A DNA stretch of 30,606 nucleotides, taken from assembly GCA_040377605.1 (NCBI GenBank), contig JBEIOK010000018.1, forward strand, positions 1 through 30,606, written 5' to 3'. A program made the position numbers and the translations under genes. Each line of letters begins with the position of its first letter. The stretch's first letter is position 1. Below, in pieces: positions 13,633 through 22,467 of the stretch. This DNA comes from Solimonas sp040377605. GTDB taxonomy: Bacteria; Pseudomonadota; Gammaproteobacteria; Nevskiales; Nevskiaceae. The notes under the pieces are model-generated. The model was not told where the DNA came from. It was given only the letters and a program-made list of their open reading frames with translations, and made no database searches.

Positions 13633-15555
13633 TCAGGTCTGACTCGCGGGCTTTGGGGTTACCACCGGACCCGCACCCTTGTCGCTGGCGGGCCGCGGCG
13701 TTCCGCCGCCTGATGAATTGCCATCGGTCCAACTCTCCGGAGGGCCCGGCTCTTGCCCGGCCATGACCCGCCGGATCTGCTCGGCATCGATGGTCTCGTA
13801 CTTGATCAAGGCTGCCGCCATCGCGTGCAGCTTGTCGAGATTGCTCTCGATAATCTGCTTGGCACGCGCATAGTTGCTCTCAATGACGATACGAATCTCG
13901 CCGTCGATTGCGTACGCCGTCTCGTCGGAAACATTCTTGGTCTGCGTCACCGACTTGCCGAGGAACACTTCGCCACTCTCTTCGGTGTAAGCCAGCGGCC
14001 CCAGCTTGTCCGACATGCCCCACTTGGTCACCATGTTGCGAGCAATATCTGTTGCACGCTCGATGTCGTTACTGGCACCGGTTGTGACCTTGTCGAGACC
14101 GAAGATCGTCTCCTCGGCAATGCGGCCACCGAATAGCGAGCAGATCTGCGAGTTCAGGCGCTGCTTGGTGTAGCTGTACCGATCCTCGACCGGCAGGAAC
14201 ATCGTCACGCCGAGTGCTCGACCGCGCGGGATGATCGAAACCTTATAGACGGGATCATGCTCTGGCACTGAAAGGCCGACGATGGCATGGCCCGCCTCGT
14301 GGTAGGCCGTCAGCTTCTTTTCATCCTCGGACATGACCATGCTGCGGCGCTCGGCGCCCATCATGATCTTGTCCTTGGCACGCTCAAAATCTTCGTGATC
14401 GACCAACCGCTTGTTGGAGCGCGCTGCGAACAGCGCCGCCTCATTCACCAGATTGGCCAGATCGGCTCCCGAGAACCCGGGCGTGGCTCGCGCGATGATA
14501 TCCGGCTTGACGTTATCAGCCAGCGGCACCGCCCGGATATGTACCTTGAGAATCTGCTCGCGCCCGCGGACGTCGGGGAGTGGCACGACCACCTGCCGGT
14601 CGAAACGGCCAGGACGCAGCAGTGCGGGGTCAAGCACGTCAGGACGGTTGGTCGCAGCAATGACGATCACACCTTCGCTGCCCTCGAAACCGTCCATCTC
14701 GACCAGCAACTGATTCAGTGTCTGCTCTCGCTCATCATGACCGCCACCCAGTCCCGCGCCACGATGACGTCCGACCGCGTCGATTTCGTCGATGAAAATG
14801 ATGCAGGGGGCATGCTTCTTGGCCTGTTCGAACATATCGCGAACGCGACTGGCGCCAACGCCGACAAACATCTCGACGAAATCCGAACCGGAAATCGTGA
14901 AGAACGGCACGCCTGCCTCACCCGCAATCGCCTTGGCCAGCAGCGTCTTGCCCGTGCCGGGTGAGCCCACCATCAGGACGCCGCGCGGAATCTTGCCGCC
15001 GAGCTTCTGGAACTTGCCCGGATCCTTGAGGAAATCGACCAGCTCTGAAACTTCCTGCTTGGCTTCCTCACAGCCCGCCACGTCATTGAATGTGATCTTG
15101 ACCTGGTCGGCGTTGAGCATGCGGGCTCGGCTCTTGCCGAAGGACAGCGCGCCTCGACCACCGCCACCGCCCTGCATCTGGCGCATGAAATAAACCCAGA
15201 CCGCGATCAGCAGCAGGATCGGGAAGGCGTTGAACAGCAGCTGCAGAAGGATCGGCGTTTCCTTGGGCAGAGAGCCGGAGAACTTCACGTCGCTCTGCAG
15301 CAACTCGCCCACCATCGCGCTATTGCTGGTCTCGGGGCTGACAACCAGGAAGGTCGACCCCCCTTTCATCTGGCCCCGGATCTTCTGGCCGTCGATCACA
15401 ACCTCGGCGACATTGCCTTGTTTGACCTGGGACATGAAGTCCGAATAGGCGAGCTCGGGCTGCGCCCGCGAACGCGAGGAAAAGCTCTGGAAGACTCCCA
15501 TCAGCACGACGAGAATCACAACCCACAGCAATAGATTCTTGGCCAGATCGTTCAA
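13633..15555 (-). CDS. ftsH: ATP-dependent zinc metalloprotease FtsH
   Basis: FtsH is a hexameric inner-membrane AAA+ protease for damaged membrane proteins and regulated substrates such as LpxC and sigma32 in E. coli. The protein has 640 residues. Transmembrane helix 1 is about 7-24 and helix 2 about 102-123, with a periplasmic domain between. Walker A is GSPGTGKT (197-204), Walker B is IIFIDE (252-257), and the zinc site is HEAGH (419-423). The tail is Gly/Pro/Ser-rich. The start is TTG at 15555, chosen because the N-terminus then matches the family and no ATG is nearby. It follows rlmE by 35 bases and is followed by a terminator. Confidence 0.97.
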   Translation of the reverse strand: MNDLAKNLLLWVVILVVLMGVFQSFSSRSRAQPELAYSDFMSQVKQGNVAEVVIDGQKIRGQMKGGSTFLVVSPETSNSAMVGELLQSDVKFSGSLPKETPILLQLLFNAFPILLLIAVWVYFMRQMQGGGGGRGALSFGKSRARMLNADQVKITFNDVAGCEEAKQEVSELVDFLKDPGKFQKLGGKIPRGVLMVGSPGTGKTLLAKAIAGEAGVPFFTISGSDFVEMFVGVGASRVRDMFEQAKKHAPCIIFIDEIDAVGRHRGAGLGGGHDEREQTLNQLLVEMDGFEGSEGVIVIAATNRPDVLDPALLRPGRFDRQVVVPLPDVRGREQILKVHIRAVPLADNVKPDIIARATPGFSGADLANLVNEAALFAARSNKRLVDHEDFERAKDKIMMGAERRSMVMSEDEKKLTAYHEAGHAIVGLSVPEHDPVYKVSIIPRGRALGVTMFLPVEDRYSYTKQRLNSQICSLFGGRIAEETIFGLDKVTTGASNDIERATDIARNMVTKWGMSDKLGPLAYTEESGEVFLGKSVTQTKNVSDETAYAIDGEIRIVIESNYARAKQIIESNLDKLHAMAAALIKYETIDAEQIRRVMAGQEPGPPESWTDGNSSGGGTPRPASDKGAGPVVTPKPASQT

Positions 15556-15590
15556 TTCAGTTTCTGCCTGCTATACCGACGTTTTGAACC

Positions 15591-16220
15591 TTACACCGCG
15601 CGAAAGTTGCGCGCCAGAAGATAAACTTCCCTGCTCCGCGGCCGTGAAGCCTTGGGCTTCCGAATCGTCACCGATTCAAAGGCTTCCCGCAGCAATTTCA
15701 GATAGGCGTCGAATCCTTCGCCCTGAAAGGCCTTGGTCAGCATCACGCCTCGGGGCTTGAGATGCGACTTCGCAAACTCCAGCGCCAACTCGCATAGATG
15801 CATGCTGCCAGCCTGATCTGCTGCATCGATGCCGCTGATATTGGGGGCCATATCACTCAATACAAGATCCACGGCCTGGGCGCCCACCCGAGCTTCCAGC
15901 TGCTTCAGGACGGATTCCTCCCGAAAATCGCCCAAAATGAAATCGACCCCCGGGAGGGGGTCCATCGGCAGGATATCCAGCGCGATCAGCGTGCCCTTGT
16001 TCCCGAGCAGGGGGCGCGCAAACTGACTCCACCCCCCGGGGGCCGCCCCCAGATCGACCACAATCTGGCCGGGCTTGAGCAGCTTGTCCTTCTCGTGCAG
16101 CTCCTTGAGCTTGAATACCGCTCGCGAGCGAAAACCCAGCCGTCGCGCCTCGTGCACATAGTGATCGGCCGCGTGTTCGGCCACCCACCGCTTGGAACTG
16201 GGGCGGAGTTTCTGGCTCAA
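15591..16220 (-). CDS. rlmE: 23S rRNA (uridine(2552)-2'-O)-methyltransferase RlmE
   Basis: RlmE (FtsJ/RrmJ) methylates the ribose of U2552 in the 23S A-loop late in 50S assembly. Starting at the TTG at 16220 gives 209 residues, the same length as E. coli RlmE. The open frame extends to a GTG at 16268, but that start would lie inside greA and add unrelated residues. The SAM motif is VVDLGAAPGGWSQ. The catalytic K-D-K residues appear in RAVFKLKEL, SDMAPN and MLTKAFQGEG. It lies between greA and ftsH, and the start falls seven bases after the greA stop with no clear ribosome-binding site. Translation may be coupled to greA. Confidence 0.95.
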   Translation of the reverse strand: MSQKLRPSSKRWVAEHAADHYVHEARRLGFRSRAVFKLKELHEKDKLLKPGQIVVDLGAAPGGWSQFARPLLGNKGTLIALDILPMDPLPGVDFILGDFREESVLKQLEARVGAQAVDLVLSDMAPNISGIDAADQAGSMHLCELALEFAKSHLKPRGVMLTKAFQGEGFDAYLKLLREAFESVTIRKPKASRPRSREVYLLARNFRAV

Positions 16221-16227
16221 GCAAGGC

Positions 16228-16704
16228 TCAGAGGTAGGACACCTTGACGATCTCGAACTCACGTACACCCTTTGGCGTCGACACCTGCGCGAAGTCTCCC
16301 TCCGATTTGCCGATCAGGGCGCGGGCAATCGGACTGTTCAGCGACAGACGGCCGGCGCTGGCATCCGCTTCATCCTCGCCCACGATCTGGTAGGTCAACT
16401 CCTCACCGTTATCGGTATCAGAAAGTTCGACAGTAGCGCCAAAGATGACCTTGCCTGAAGCCGCCATCTGCGTCACGTCGATGACCTGGGCGGTAGACAG
16501 CTTGGATTCGATCTCGGTGATACGCCCCTCGTTGAATCCATGCTGTTCGCGGGCCGCGTGATACTCGGCGTTCTCGCGCAAATCGCCCTGCTTCCGCGCT
16601 TCCTCGATATCGGAAATGATCTTCGGACGCAGTTCGCTCTTGCGATAGCGCAGTTCCTCTCGCAGCTTTTCGGCGCCGCGCGCCGTCATCGGGGTCTTGC
16701 TCAT
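16228..16704 (-). CDS. greA: Transcription elongation factor GreA
   Basis: GreA enters the secondary channel of RNA polymerase and stimulates cleavage of backtracked transcripts. At 158 residues it is the standard length. The N-terminal coiled coil (about 1-75) ends in the acidic tip region ENAEYHAAREQHGFNEGRI. The C-terminal FKBP-like domain carries NSPIARALIGKSEGD. The ATG at 16704 begins MSKTPMTARGAEKL, as in E. coli. It lies between carB and rlmE. I saw no yhbY (CRS1-YhbY RNA-binding protein) gene near it, although one often neighbours this locus in other gammaproteobacteria. Confidence 0.97.
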   Translation of the reverse strand: MSKTPMTARGAEKLREELRYRKSELRPKIISDIEEARKQGDLRENAEYHAAREQHGFNEGRITEIESKLSTAQVIDVTQMAASGKVIFGATVELSDTDNGEELTYQIVGEDEADASAGRLSLNSPIARALIGKSEGDFAQVSTPKGVREFEIVKVSYL

Positions 16705-16719
16705 GAAAATGCTTCGGAC

Positions 16720-16751
16720 AAAAACGGGACTCGCCGCATGTCGCAGCGGCG
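16720..16751 (-). terminator. Weak terminator-like hairpin between carB and greA
   Basis: On the minus strand CGCCGC pairs with GCGGCG (plus 16746-16751 and 16732-16737) around eight bases. TTTTT follows seven bases later (plus 16724-16720). A second GC-rich dyad without a T-tract lies nearer the carB stop at about 16788-16817. Together they may end the carAB transcript and leave greA to read-through. Confidence 0.4.
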
Positions 16752-16829
16752 GGCGTGGTCGGGGAACATTCAGACGATAACGCCTGTGCCCGGCCGGGGA
16801 AAGCCCCGGGGCCGGACAGAGGTCGCGCG

Positions 16830-19800
16830 TCAGTTCAGCGTCGCATGCAGGGTTTGCAGGCGGTTGACGTCGAGCGCATCAAGGTGATCCATGGCCACCG
16901 CAGCCGCCAATGCACCGGCAATGGTCGTGAAGTAGCACACCTTATGCTGAATGGCGGCTCCACGAATCGACCGGGATTCCTCGATCGACTTCTTGCCTTC
17001 GGTCGTGTTGGCGATGAACTGAATCTCGCCATTCTTGATCATATCGACACAGTGAGGGCGGCCTTCCTTGACCTTGTTCACGCCCTGGCATTCGATCCCC
17101 GCCTTCTGGATCGCGGCAGCCGTGCCATGCGTCGCAAAAACACGGAATCCCTTGCCGGTCAGGATGCGGGCCAACTCGATGGCCTTCTTCTTGTCCTGAT
17201 CGCGCACCGAGATCAAGGCCTGGCCTTCGCGCGGAATATCCATGCCACCGGCGAGAATCGCCTTGTGGAAGGCCTCGCCAAAGTGAGCGCCGGTGCCCAT
17301 CACCTCGCCCGTGGAGCGCATCTCTGGTCCAAGCAGCGGATCGACACTGGGGAACTTGTTGAAGGGAAACACCGATTCCTTGACGGAGTAATACGACGGA
17401 ATGATCTCGCGGGTTACGCCCTGCGCCTTCAGCGACCGCCCTGCCATGCACCGGGCGGCAATCTTCGCCAGCGGCCGGCCGGTCGCCTTGGACACGAATG
17501 GGCTCGTGCGCGATGCGCGCGGATTGACTTCCAGCAGATAGACCTTGCCGTCCTGCACGGCGAACTGCGTGTTCATGAGGCCAACGACATTGAGCGCCTT
17601 GGCCAGACGCACGATCTGACTGCGAATATCGTCGAGCACCTTCTTCGGCAGCGAATGCGCCGGCAGCGAACATGCCGAATCACCCGAGTGCACGCCAGCC
17701 TCCTCGATGTGCTCCATGATGCCGCCGATCACCACATCCTTTCCGTCGGCCAGGGCGTCGACATCGACCTCGATGGCATTGTTCAGAAAACGATCGAGCA
17801 GCACGGGAGAATCATTCGAGACCTTGACCGCCTCGCGCATGTAGCGCTCCAGGTCCTCATCGTCGTACACGATTTCCATGGCGCGGCCGCCGAGCACGTA
17901 GGAGGGGCGCACAACCAGCGGATAGCCGACCCGTTTGGCCACGGCCAGCGCCTGCTTCTCCGAAGTGGCCGTGCCGTTGGGCGGCTGCAACAGTCCCAGC
18001 TTCTCGACCAGTTTCTGGAAGCGCTCGCGGTCCTCCGCCAGATCGATCGCATCCGGCGTGGTGCCGATGATGGGCGCCCCCGCAGCCTCGAGTTGCTGTG
18101 CCAGCTTCAGCGGCGTCTGACCGCCGAACTGCACGATGACGCCCTTGGGCTTCTCCAGCTCGATGATCTCCATGACGTCTTCGAAGGTCAGCGGCTCGAA
18201 ATACAGGCGATCCGACGTGTCGTAGTCCGTCGACACGGTCTCGGGGTTGCAGTTGACCATGATGGTCTCGAACCCGTCCTCTCGGAGCGCCAGTGCCGCA
18301 TGCACGCAGCAATAGTCGAATTCGATGCCCTGGCCGATGCGGTTGGGGCCGCCGCCGAGAATCATGATCTTGTCGCGCGTCGTGGGCAGCGCTTCACATT
18401 CTGAGTCGTAAGACGAATACAGGTAGGCTGTTGACGTCGGGAACTCGGCGGCGCAGGTATCCACCCGCTTGTAGACCGGGCGCACACCATGCTTGTGACG
18501 GCTCTTGCGTACCGATTCTTCCTTCACGCCGAGCAACTTCGCCAGGCGCCGATCGGAGAAGCCCAGGCGCTTGTAGCGGCGCAGCTGGGTGGCATCCAGC
18601 TTGCTGATCTTCTGCTCGGCGATGTCGGCTTCCGTCGCGATCAATTCCTCAATCTGCTCCAGGAACCACGGATCGATCTTGCTGAGGCGATACACCTCAT
18701 CCAGGCTCATCCCGGCACGGAACGCGTCCCCGACAAACCAGAGTCGCTTGCCGCGTGGAATCGCCAGTTCGGTACGGATCTGCGTTAGCGATTCAGCCGA
18801 AAAATCCGGGACCTGTGAATCGAAGCCATCAGAGCCGGTCTCCAGGCCTCGCATTGCCTTCTGCAGCGATTCCTGGAAATTGCGGCCAATCGCCATCACC
18901 TCGCCTACCGACTTCATCTGCGTCGTCAGACGCGAGTCGGCCTGCGGGAATTTCTCGAAGGTGAATCGCGGAATCTTGGTGACGACGTAGTCGATACTCG
19001 GTTCGAACGAGGCCGGCGTCTGCCCACCGGTGATGTCGTTCTGCAACTCATCCAGCGTGTAGCCCACCGCGAGCTTTGCCGCGATTTTGGCAATCGGAAA
19101 GCCGGTGGCCTTGGAAGCCAGCGCCGATGAGCGCGACACGCGCGGATTCATCTCGATCACGATCATGCGGCCGTCGGCCGGATTGATCGCGAACTGCACG
19201 TTGGAGCCACCCGTCTCAACGCCGATCTTGCGCAGCACCGCGATACTCGCGTTGCGCATGATCTGGTACTCCTTGTCGGTCAAGGTCTGCGCAGGCGCCA
19301 CCGTGATCGAGTCGCCCGTGTGAACGCCCATCGGGTCGAAATTCTCGATAGCGCAGATGATGATGCAGTTGTCCTTGCGGTCGCGCACCACCTCCATCTC
19401 GAACTCTTTCCAGCCCAGCAACGACTCCTCGATCAGCACCTCGGTCGTCGGCGACAGATCGAGCCCGCGCGTGACAATCTCCTCGAATTCCTCGACGTTG
19501 TAGGCCACGCCGCCACCGGTGCCGCCGAGCGTGAAGCTCGGGCGAATGATCACCGGGAATCCGATGCCGCTCTGGATCTTGCGCGCCTCGTCCATCGAGT
19601 GGGCCACGCCCGAGCGCGCAGAGCCGAGCCCAATCTCCGTCATCGCATCACGGAACTTCTGCCGGTCTTCGGCCAAATCAATGGCGTGCGCGTTGGCGCC
19701 GATCATCTGCACGCCGTACTTCTGCAGGACGCCGTGTTTCTCAAGATCCAGCGCACAGTTCAGCGCGGTCTGCCCGCCCATCGTCGGCAACAGCGCATCC

Positions 19801-20048
19801 GGCTTTTCCTTGGCGATGATCTTCTTGATCGCCTGCCAGCGGATGGGCTCGATATACGTGGCATCGGCCATTTCCGGGTCGGTCATGATCGTCGCCGGAT
19901 TGCTGTTGACCAGGATGACGCGATAGCCCTCCTGCCGAAGTGCCTTGCAGGCCTGGGCGCCGGAGTAGTCGAACTCGCAGGCCTGTCCGATGACAATCGG
20001 ACCGGCGCCGATGATCAGGATGCTCTTGATGTCTTCGCGTTTTGGCAT
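16830..20048 (-). CDS. carB: Carbamoyl phosphate synthase large subunit
   Basis: CarB makes carbamoyl phosphate from bicarbonate, two ATP and ammonia channelled from CarA, feeding pyrimidine and arginine synthesis. At 1072 residues it is full length. The two homologous ATP-grasp halves both begin with a nucleotide-binding segment (ILIIGAGPIVIGQACEFDYSG and IMILGGGPNRIGQGIEFDY), joined by the oligomerisation region. The C-terminal MGS-like domain, where UMP and ornithine act in E. coli, includes KGFRVFATHGTAAAIQKAG. It follows carA by 12 bases with no strong ribosome-binding site, which points to coupled translation. Nothing looks degenerate. Confidence 0.98.
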   Translation of the reverse strand: MPKREDIKSILIIGAGPIVIGQACEFDYSGAQACKALRQEGYRVILVNSNPATIMTDPEMADATYIEPIRWQAIKKIIAKEKPDALLPTMGGQTALNCALDLEKHGVLQKYGVQMIGANAHAIDLAEDRQKFRDAMTEIGLGSARSGVAHSMDEARKIQSGIGFPVIIRPSFTLGGTGGGVAYNVEEFEEIVTRGLDLSPTTEVLIEESLLGWKEFEMEVVRDRKDNCIIICAIENFDPMGVHTGDSITVAPAQTLTDKEYQIMRNASIAVLRKIGVETGGSNVQFAINPADGRMIVIEMNPRVSRSSALASKATGFPIAKIAAKLAVGYTLDELQNDITGGQTPASFEPSIDYVVTKIPRFTFEKFPQADSRLTTQMKSVGEVMAIGRNFQESLQKAMRGLETGSDGFDSQVPDFSAESLTQIRTELAIPRGKRLWFVGDAFRAGMSLDEVYRLSKIDPWFLEQIEELIATEADIAEQKISKLDATQLRRYKRLGFSDRRLAKLLGVKEESVRKSRHKHGVRPVYKRVDTCAAEFPTSTAYLYSSYDSECEALPTTRDKIMILGGGPNRIGQGIEFDYCCVHAALALREDGFETIMVNCNPETVSTDYDTSDRLYFEPLTFEDVMEIIELEKPKGVIVQFGGQTPLKLAQQLEAAGAPIIGTTPDAIDLAEDRERFQKLVEKLGLLQPPNGTATSEKQALAVAKRVGYPLVVRPSYVLGGRAMEIVYDDEDLERYMREAVKVSNDSPVLLDRFLNNAIEVDVDALADGKDVVIGGIMEHIEEAGVHSGDSACSLPAHSLPKKVLDDIRSQIVRLAKALNVVGLMNTQFAVQDGKVYLLEVNPRASRTSPFVSKATGRPLAKIAARCMAGRSLKAQGVTREIIPSYYSVKESVFPFNKFPSVDPLLGPEMRSTGEVMGTGAHFGEAFHKAILAGGMDIPREGQALISVRDQDKKKAIELARILTGKGFRVFATHGTAAAIQKAGIECQGVNKVKEGRPHCVDMIKNGEIQFIANTTEGKKSIEESRSIRGAAIQHKVCYFTTIAGALAAAVAMDHLDALDVNRLQTLHATLN

Positions 20049-20060
20049 GGTGATCGGGCG

Positions 20061-21191
20061 TTAAGAGGCCATCATCTTGACGAAGCGGTCGAACAGCTCG
20101 CCGACATCGTGGGGGCCGGGGCTCGCTTCGGGGTGCCCCTGGAAGCTGAAGGCTGGCGCATCGGTGATGCGAATCCCCTGATTGGAGCCGTCGAACAGCG
20201 AACGGTGCGTCACCACGGCGTTTTTCGGCAGCGTTGCTTCGTCCACGGCAAACCCGTGGTTCTGGCTGGTGATCATCACGCGTCCGGACTCCAGATCCTG
20301 CACCGGGTGGTTGGCGCCGTGATGCCCGAACTTCATCTTCAGGGTCTTTGCTCCGGCGGCCAAACCGAGAATCTGATGTCCCAGGCAAATGCCGAACAAG
20401 GGCACTTTCTTCTGCATGAGTTCACGGGCGGCGCGGATCGCATAGTCACAGGGCTCGGGATCACCGGGGCCGTTGGACAGCATCACCCCCTGCGGCTTGA
20501 GCTTGAGCACTTCGGCAGCCGTCGTCTGTGCCGGCACCACCGTCACGCGACAGCCGCGGTCGATCAGCATGCGCAGGATGTTGTGCTTCACCCCGAAGTC
20601 GTAGACCACGACGTGAGGACCTGATGTTTCAGGCTCGGTCTCGCGGTTGCCGATCAGCTCCCAGGACCCGCGGGTCCAGCGCTGTCGCTCCTTGGCGCTG
20701 ACCACCTTGGCCAGATCCATGCCCTTGAGTCCGGGGAAGCCACGCGCCAGCTCCAGCGCCTTCTTCTCGGTGATTCGGCCGCCGGCCAGCAGCGCGCCGT
20801 TCTGGGCGCCCTTGTCGCGCAGGATGCGCGTCAGGCGACGCGTATCGATATCGGCGATGGCAACGACCTTGTGGGCCTTCAGATAGGCGCTGAAATCCTG
20901 CGTCGAGCGGAAATTGCTGTGGGCTCGCGGCACCTCGCGCAGCACCAGGCCGGCAATGTGCACGCGGTCAGACTCGGCGTCTTCCGCATTGCTGCCGACA
21001 TTGCCGATGTGGGGGTAGGTCAGCGTGACGATCTGCTCTCGGTACGAGGGATCGGTCATGATCTCCTGGTAGCCGGTCATTGCGGTGTTGAAAACAACTT
21101 CCCCGACTGTCTGACCGTCAGCGCCGATGGAAACACCTTTGAAAATGGAGCCGTCAGCGAGGGCAAGCAGGGCCGGTTTACGGTCGGTCAT
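20061..21191 (-). CDS. carA: Carbamoyl phosphate synthase small subunit
   Basis: CarA is the class I glutaminase that supplies ammonia to CarB. The ATG at 21191 gives 376 residues, close to E. coli CarA. The N-terminal domain includes the MTGYQEIMTDPSY segment. The glutaminase triad is intact: nucleophile Cys269 in LFGICLGHQ, and His and Glu in FQGHPE. An in-frame GTG at 21221 would add ten residues; it directly overlaps the stop of a seven-codon upstream ORF inside a leader hairpin. The ATG is the conventional start, but neither has a good Shine-Dalgarno sequence. Promoter and hairpin features upstream suggest control by attenuation or by leader structure. Confidence 0.96.
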   Translation of the reverse strand: MTDRKPALLALADGSIFKGVSIGADGQTVGEVVFNTAMTGYQEIMTDPSYREQIVTLTYPHIGNVGSNAEDAESDRVHIAGLVLREVPRAHSNFRSTQDFSAYLKAHKVVAIADIDTRRLTRILRDKGAQNGALLAGGRITEKKALELARGFPGLKGMDLAKVVSAKERQRWTRGSWELIGNRETEPETSGPHVVVYDFGVKHNILRMLIDRGCRVTVVPAQTTAAEVLKLKPQGVMLSNGPGDPEPCDYAIRAARELMQKKVPLFGICLGHQILGLAAGAKTLKMKFGHHGANHPVQDLESGRVMITSQNHGFAVDEATLPKNAVVTHRSLFDGSNQGIRITDAPAFSFQGHPEASPGPHDVGELFDRFVKMMAS

Positions 21192-21220
21192 CGGCAGGGT
21201 TTCTAATCCGTGGGCGGACA

Positions 21221-21257
21221 CTAAAACGGGGGCCCGATCTTCATCGGCCGCCCCCGT
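21221..21257 (-). promoter_or_regulatory. Attenuator-like hairpin in the carA leader
   Basis: On the minus strand ACGGGGGC pairs with GCCCCCGT (plus 21250-21257 and 21226-21233). An inner CCGAT/ATCGG helix closes a four-base loop, with GG bulged on one side. TTTTAG follows. The predicted transcript start is only about ten bases upstream. A seven-codon ORF (MKIGPPF) starts in the loop at 21244 and stops at 21221-21223, overlapping a possible carA GTG as TAGTG. Confidence 0.6.
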
Positions 21258-21273
21258 ATAGGATTAGGCTGGC

Positions 21274-21302
21274 ATTATATTGGTGCAGTGCGTCAGCGTC
21301 CA
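21274..21302 (-). promoter_or_regulatory. Probable carAB promoter
   Basis: On the minus strand: TGGACG (plus 21297-21302), a 17-base spacer and a perfect TATAAT (plus 21274-21279). A T-rich stretch lies upstream. The predicted start near 21267 gives a leader of about 76 bases to the carA ATG. Confidence 0.7.
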
Positions 21303-21329
21303 CGGAAATTTCCGGAAAAAAGACGCTGA
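21293..21329. repeat. Nested dyads at the carA promoter
   Basis: An 8-base inverted repeat (TCAGCGTC at 21293-21300, GACGCTGA at 21322-21329) encloses a perfect 12-base palindrome, CGGAAATTTCCG (21303-21314), which abuts the -35 box. This could be an operator for a dimeric regulator. It could also be a 3' stem-loop for the upstream radical SAM transcript, though no T-tract follows it. Confidence 0.5.
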
Positions 21330-21345
21330 TTGATGCAAATATTGC

Positions 21346-22428
21346 TCAGAAGCCGAGTCCGAGCTGATCGCCTGCCTGTGGCGGTACCCGGAATCGACTC
21401 GTCTCCAGCGACCATCGCTCGCCCTGGTTCAGTCCCAGCCGCCGGCAGGCCAGCCCAAATCGCTGCGACAGCAGATCGGCATAGGCACCCTCGCCTCGCA
21501 TGCGGCTGCCAAATCGCGGATCGTTGTCGCGCCCGCCCCGGAGTTGCTGGATCAGGCTCATGACGTGATCGGCCTTGAGCGGCATGCGTCGCTGCAGCCA
21601 CTCCCGGAACAGGTCCTTCACCTCGTGGGGCAGACGCACCACGATATAGCTGGCCTGACGCACCCCGGCCTCGGCGGCGGCCTCCAGGATGCGCTCCATC
21701 TCGGCGTCGTTCACGAAGGGAATGACCGGCGACACCATCACCATGGTCGGGACTCCCGCCTCCGACAGCCGTTTCAGGACCCGTAGCCGGGACTGCGCCG
21801 AGGCTGCACGCGGCTCGAGTTCTCGTTTGAGGTCGGGATTCAATGTGGTCACGGAAACGGCCACCCGTGTCAGCTGCTGGCGCGCGAGTTCGACCAGGAG
21901 GTCCAGATCACGTTCCAGCAGGGCCGCTCCCTTGGTCACGATGCCGACAGGCTGCCGGAACCGCAGCATCACCTCGAGCAGGCTGCGGGTGACCCCGAGG
22001 CGACGCTCGACGGGCTGATAGGGGTCGGTATTCGCGCCCAGCGAGATCGTCGAGCAGCGGTAGCCAGGCTTGCGTAATTCTGCCTCCAGCAGCCGCGCGG
22101 CATCCGGCTTATAGAACAGCCGGGTCTCGAAATCCAGACCGGGCGACAGGCCCAGGTACGCGTGACTGGGGCGTGCGTAGCAGTAGATGCAGCCGTGCTC
22201 GCAACCGCGATAGGGATTGATCGACTGATCGAATCCGATGTCCGGAGAGTCGTTCCGCGCAATGATGGACTTGGCGTGATCGACGAGGACCGTTGTTTCC
22301 AGCGGCGGCAACTCCTCCTCCTGCGGCCAGCCATCGTCGATGGCCTCGCGCCGAAAAGACTCAAAGCGGCCGTCCGGGTTGATCCCGGCCGCGCGCCCCC
22401 GGATGCTTTGATTGGCCTCACCGCTCAT
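21346..22428 (-). CDS. PA0069-type radical SAM protein (SplB-like)
   Basis: From the ATG at 22428 the protein has 360 residues. It has the radical SAM cluster motif CEHGCIYC with cysteines at residues 76, 80 and 83, preceded by INPYRG, the signature of the SplB-like radical SAM proteins known as the PA0069 family. The downstream barrel includes TISLGANTDPYQP and VVRLPHE. Members resemble spore photoproduct lyase in the core, but their substrate in proteobacteria is not established. The frame opens at a TTG at 22458; the ATG is preferred because AGG lies upstream and family members begin close to it. It sits between a GNAT gene and carA, an insertion into the usual dapB-carA neighbourhood. Confidence 0.9.
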   Translation of the reverse strand: MSGEANQSIRGRAAGINPDGRFESFRREAIDDGWPQEEELPPLETTVLVDHAKSIIARNDSPDIGFDQSINPYRGCEHGCIYCYARPSHAYLGLSPGLDFETRLFYKPDAARLLEAELRKPGYRCSTISLGANTDPYQPVERRLGVTRSLLEVMLRFRQPVGIVTKGAALLERDLDLLVELARQQLTRVAVSVTTLNPDLKRELEPRAASAQSRLRVLKRLSEAGVPTMVMVSPVIPFVNDAEMERILEAAAEAGVRQASYIVVRLPHEVKDLFREWLQRRMPLKADHVMSLIQQLRGGRDNDPRFGSRMRGEGAYADLLSQRFGLACRRLGLNQGERWSLETSRFRVPPQAGDQLGLGF

Positions 22429-22467
22429 TTTGTTCAGCCTAGACGGACCCAGGCTCAAATCGCGAAC

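Noticed and set aside
16221..16268. An rlmE start at GTG 16268
   Set aside because: It would begin inside greA and add 16 residues absent from the family; TTG 16220 gives exactly the E. coli length.
16755..18404. A 549-codon open frame on + opposite carB
   Set aside because: Antisense to an intact carB with no family features and no credible start signal; a product of codon bias. The same applies to 19320-20624 and 2238-3170.
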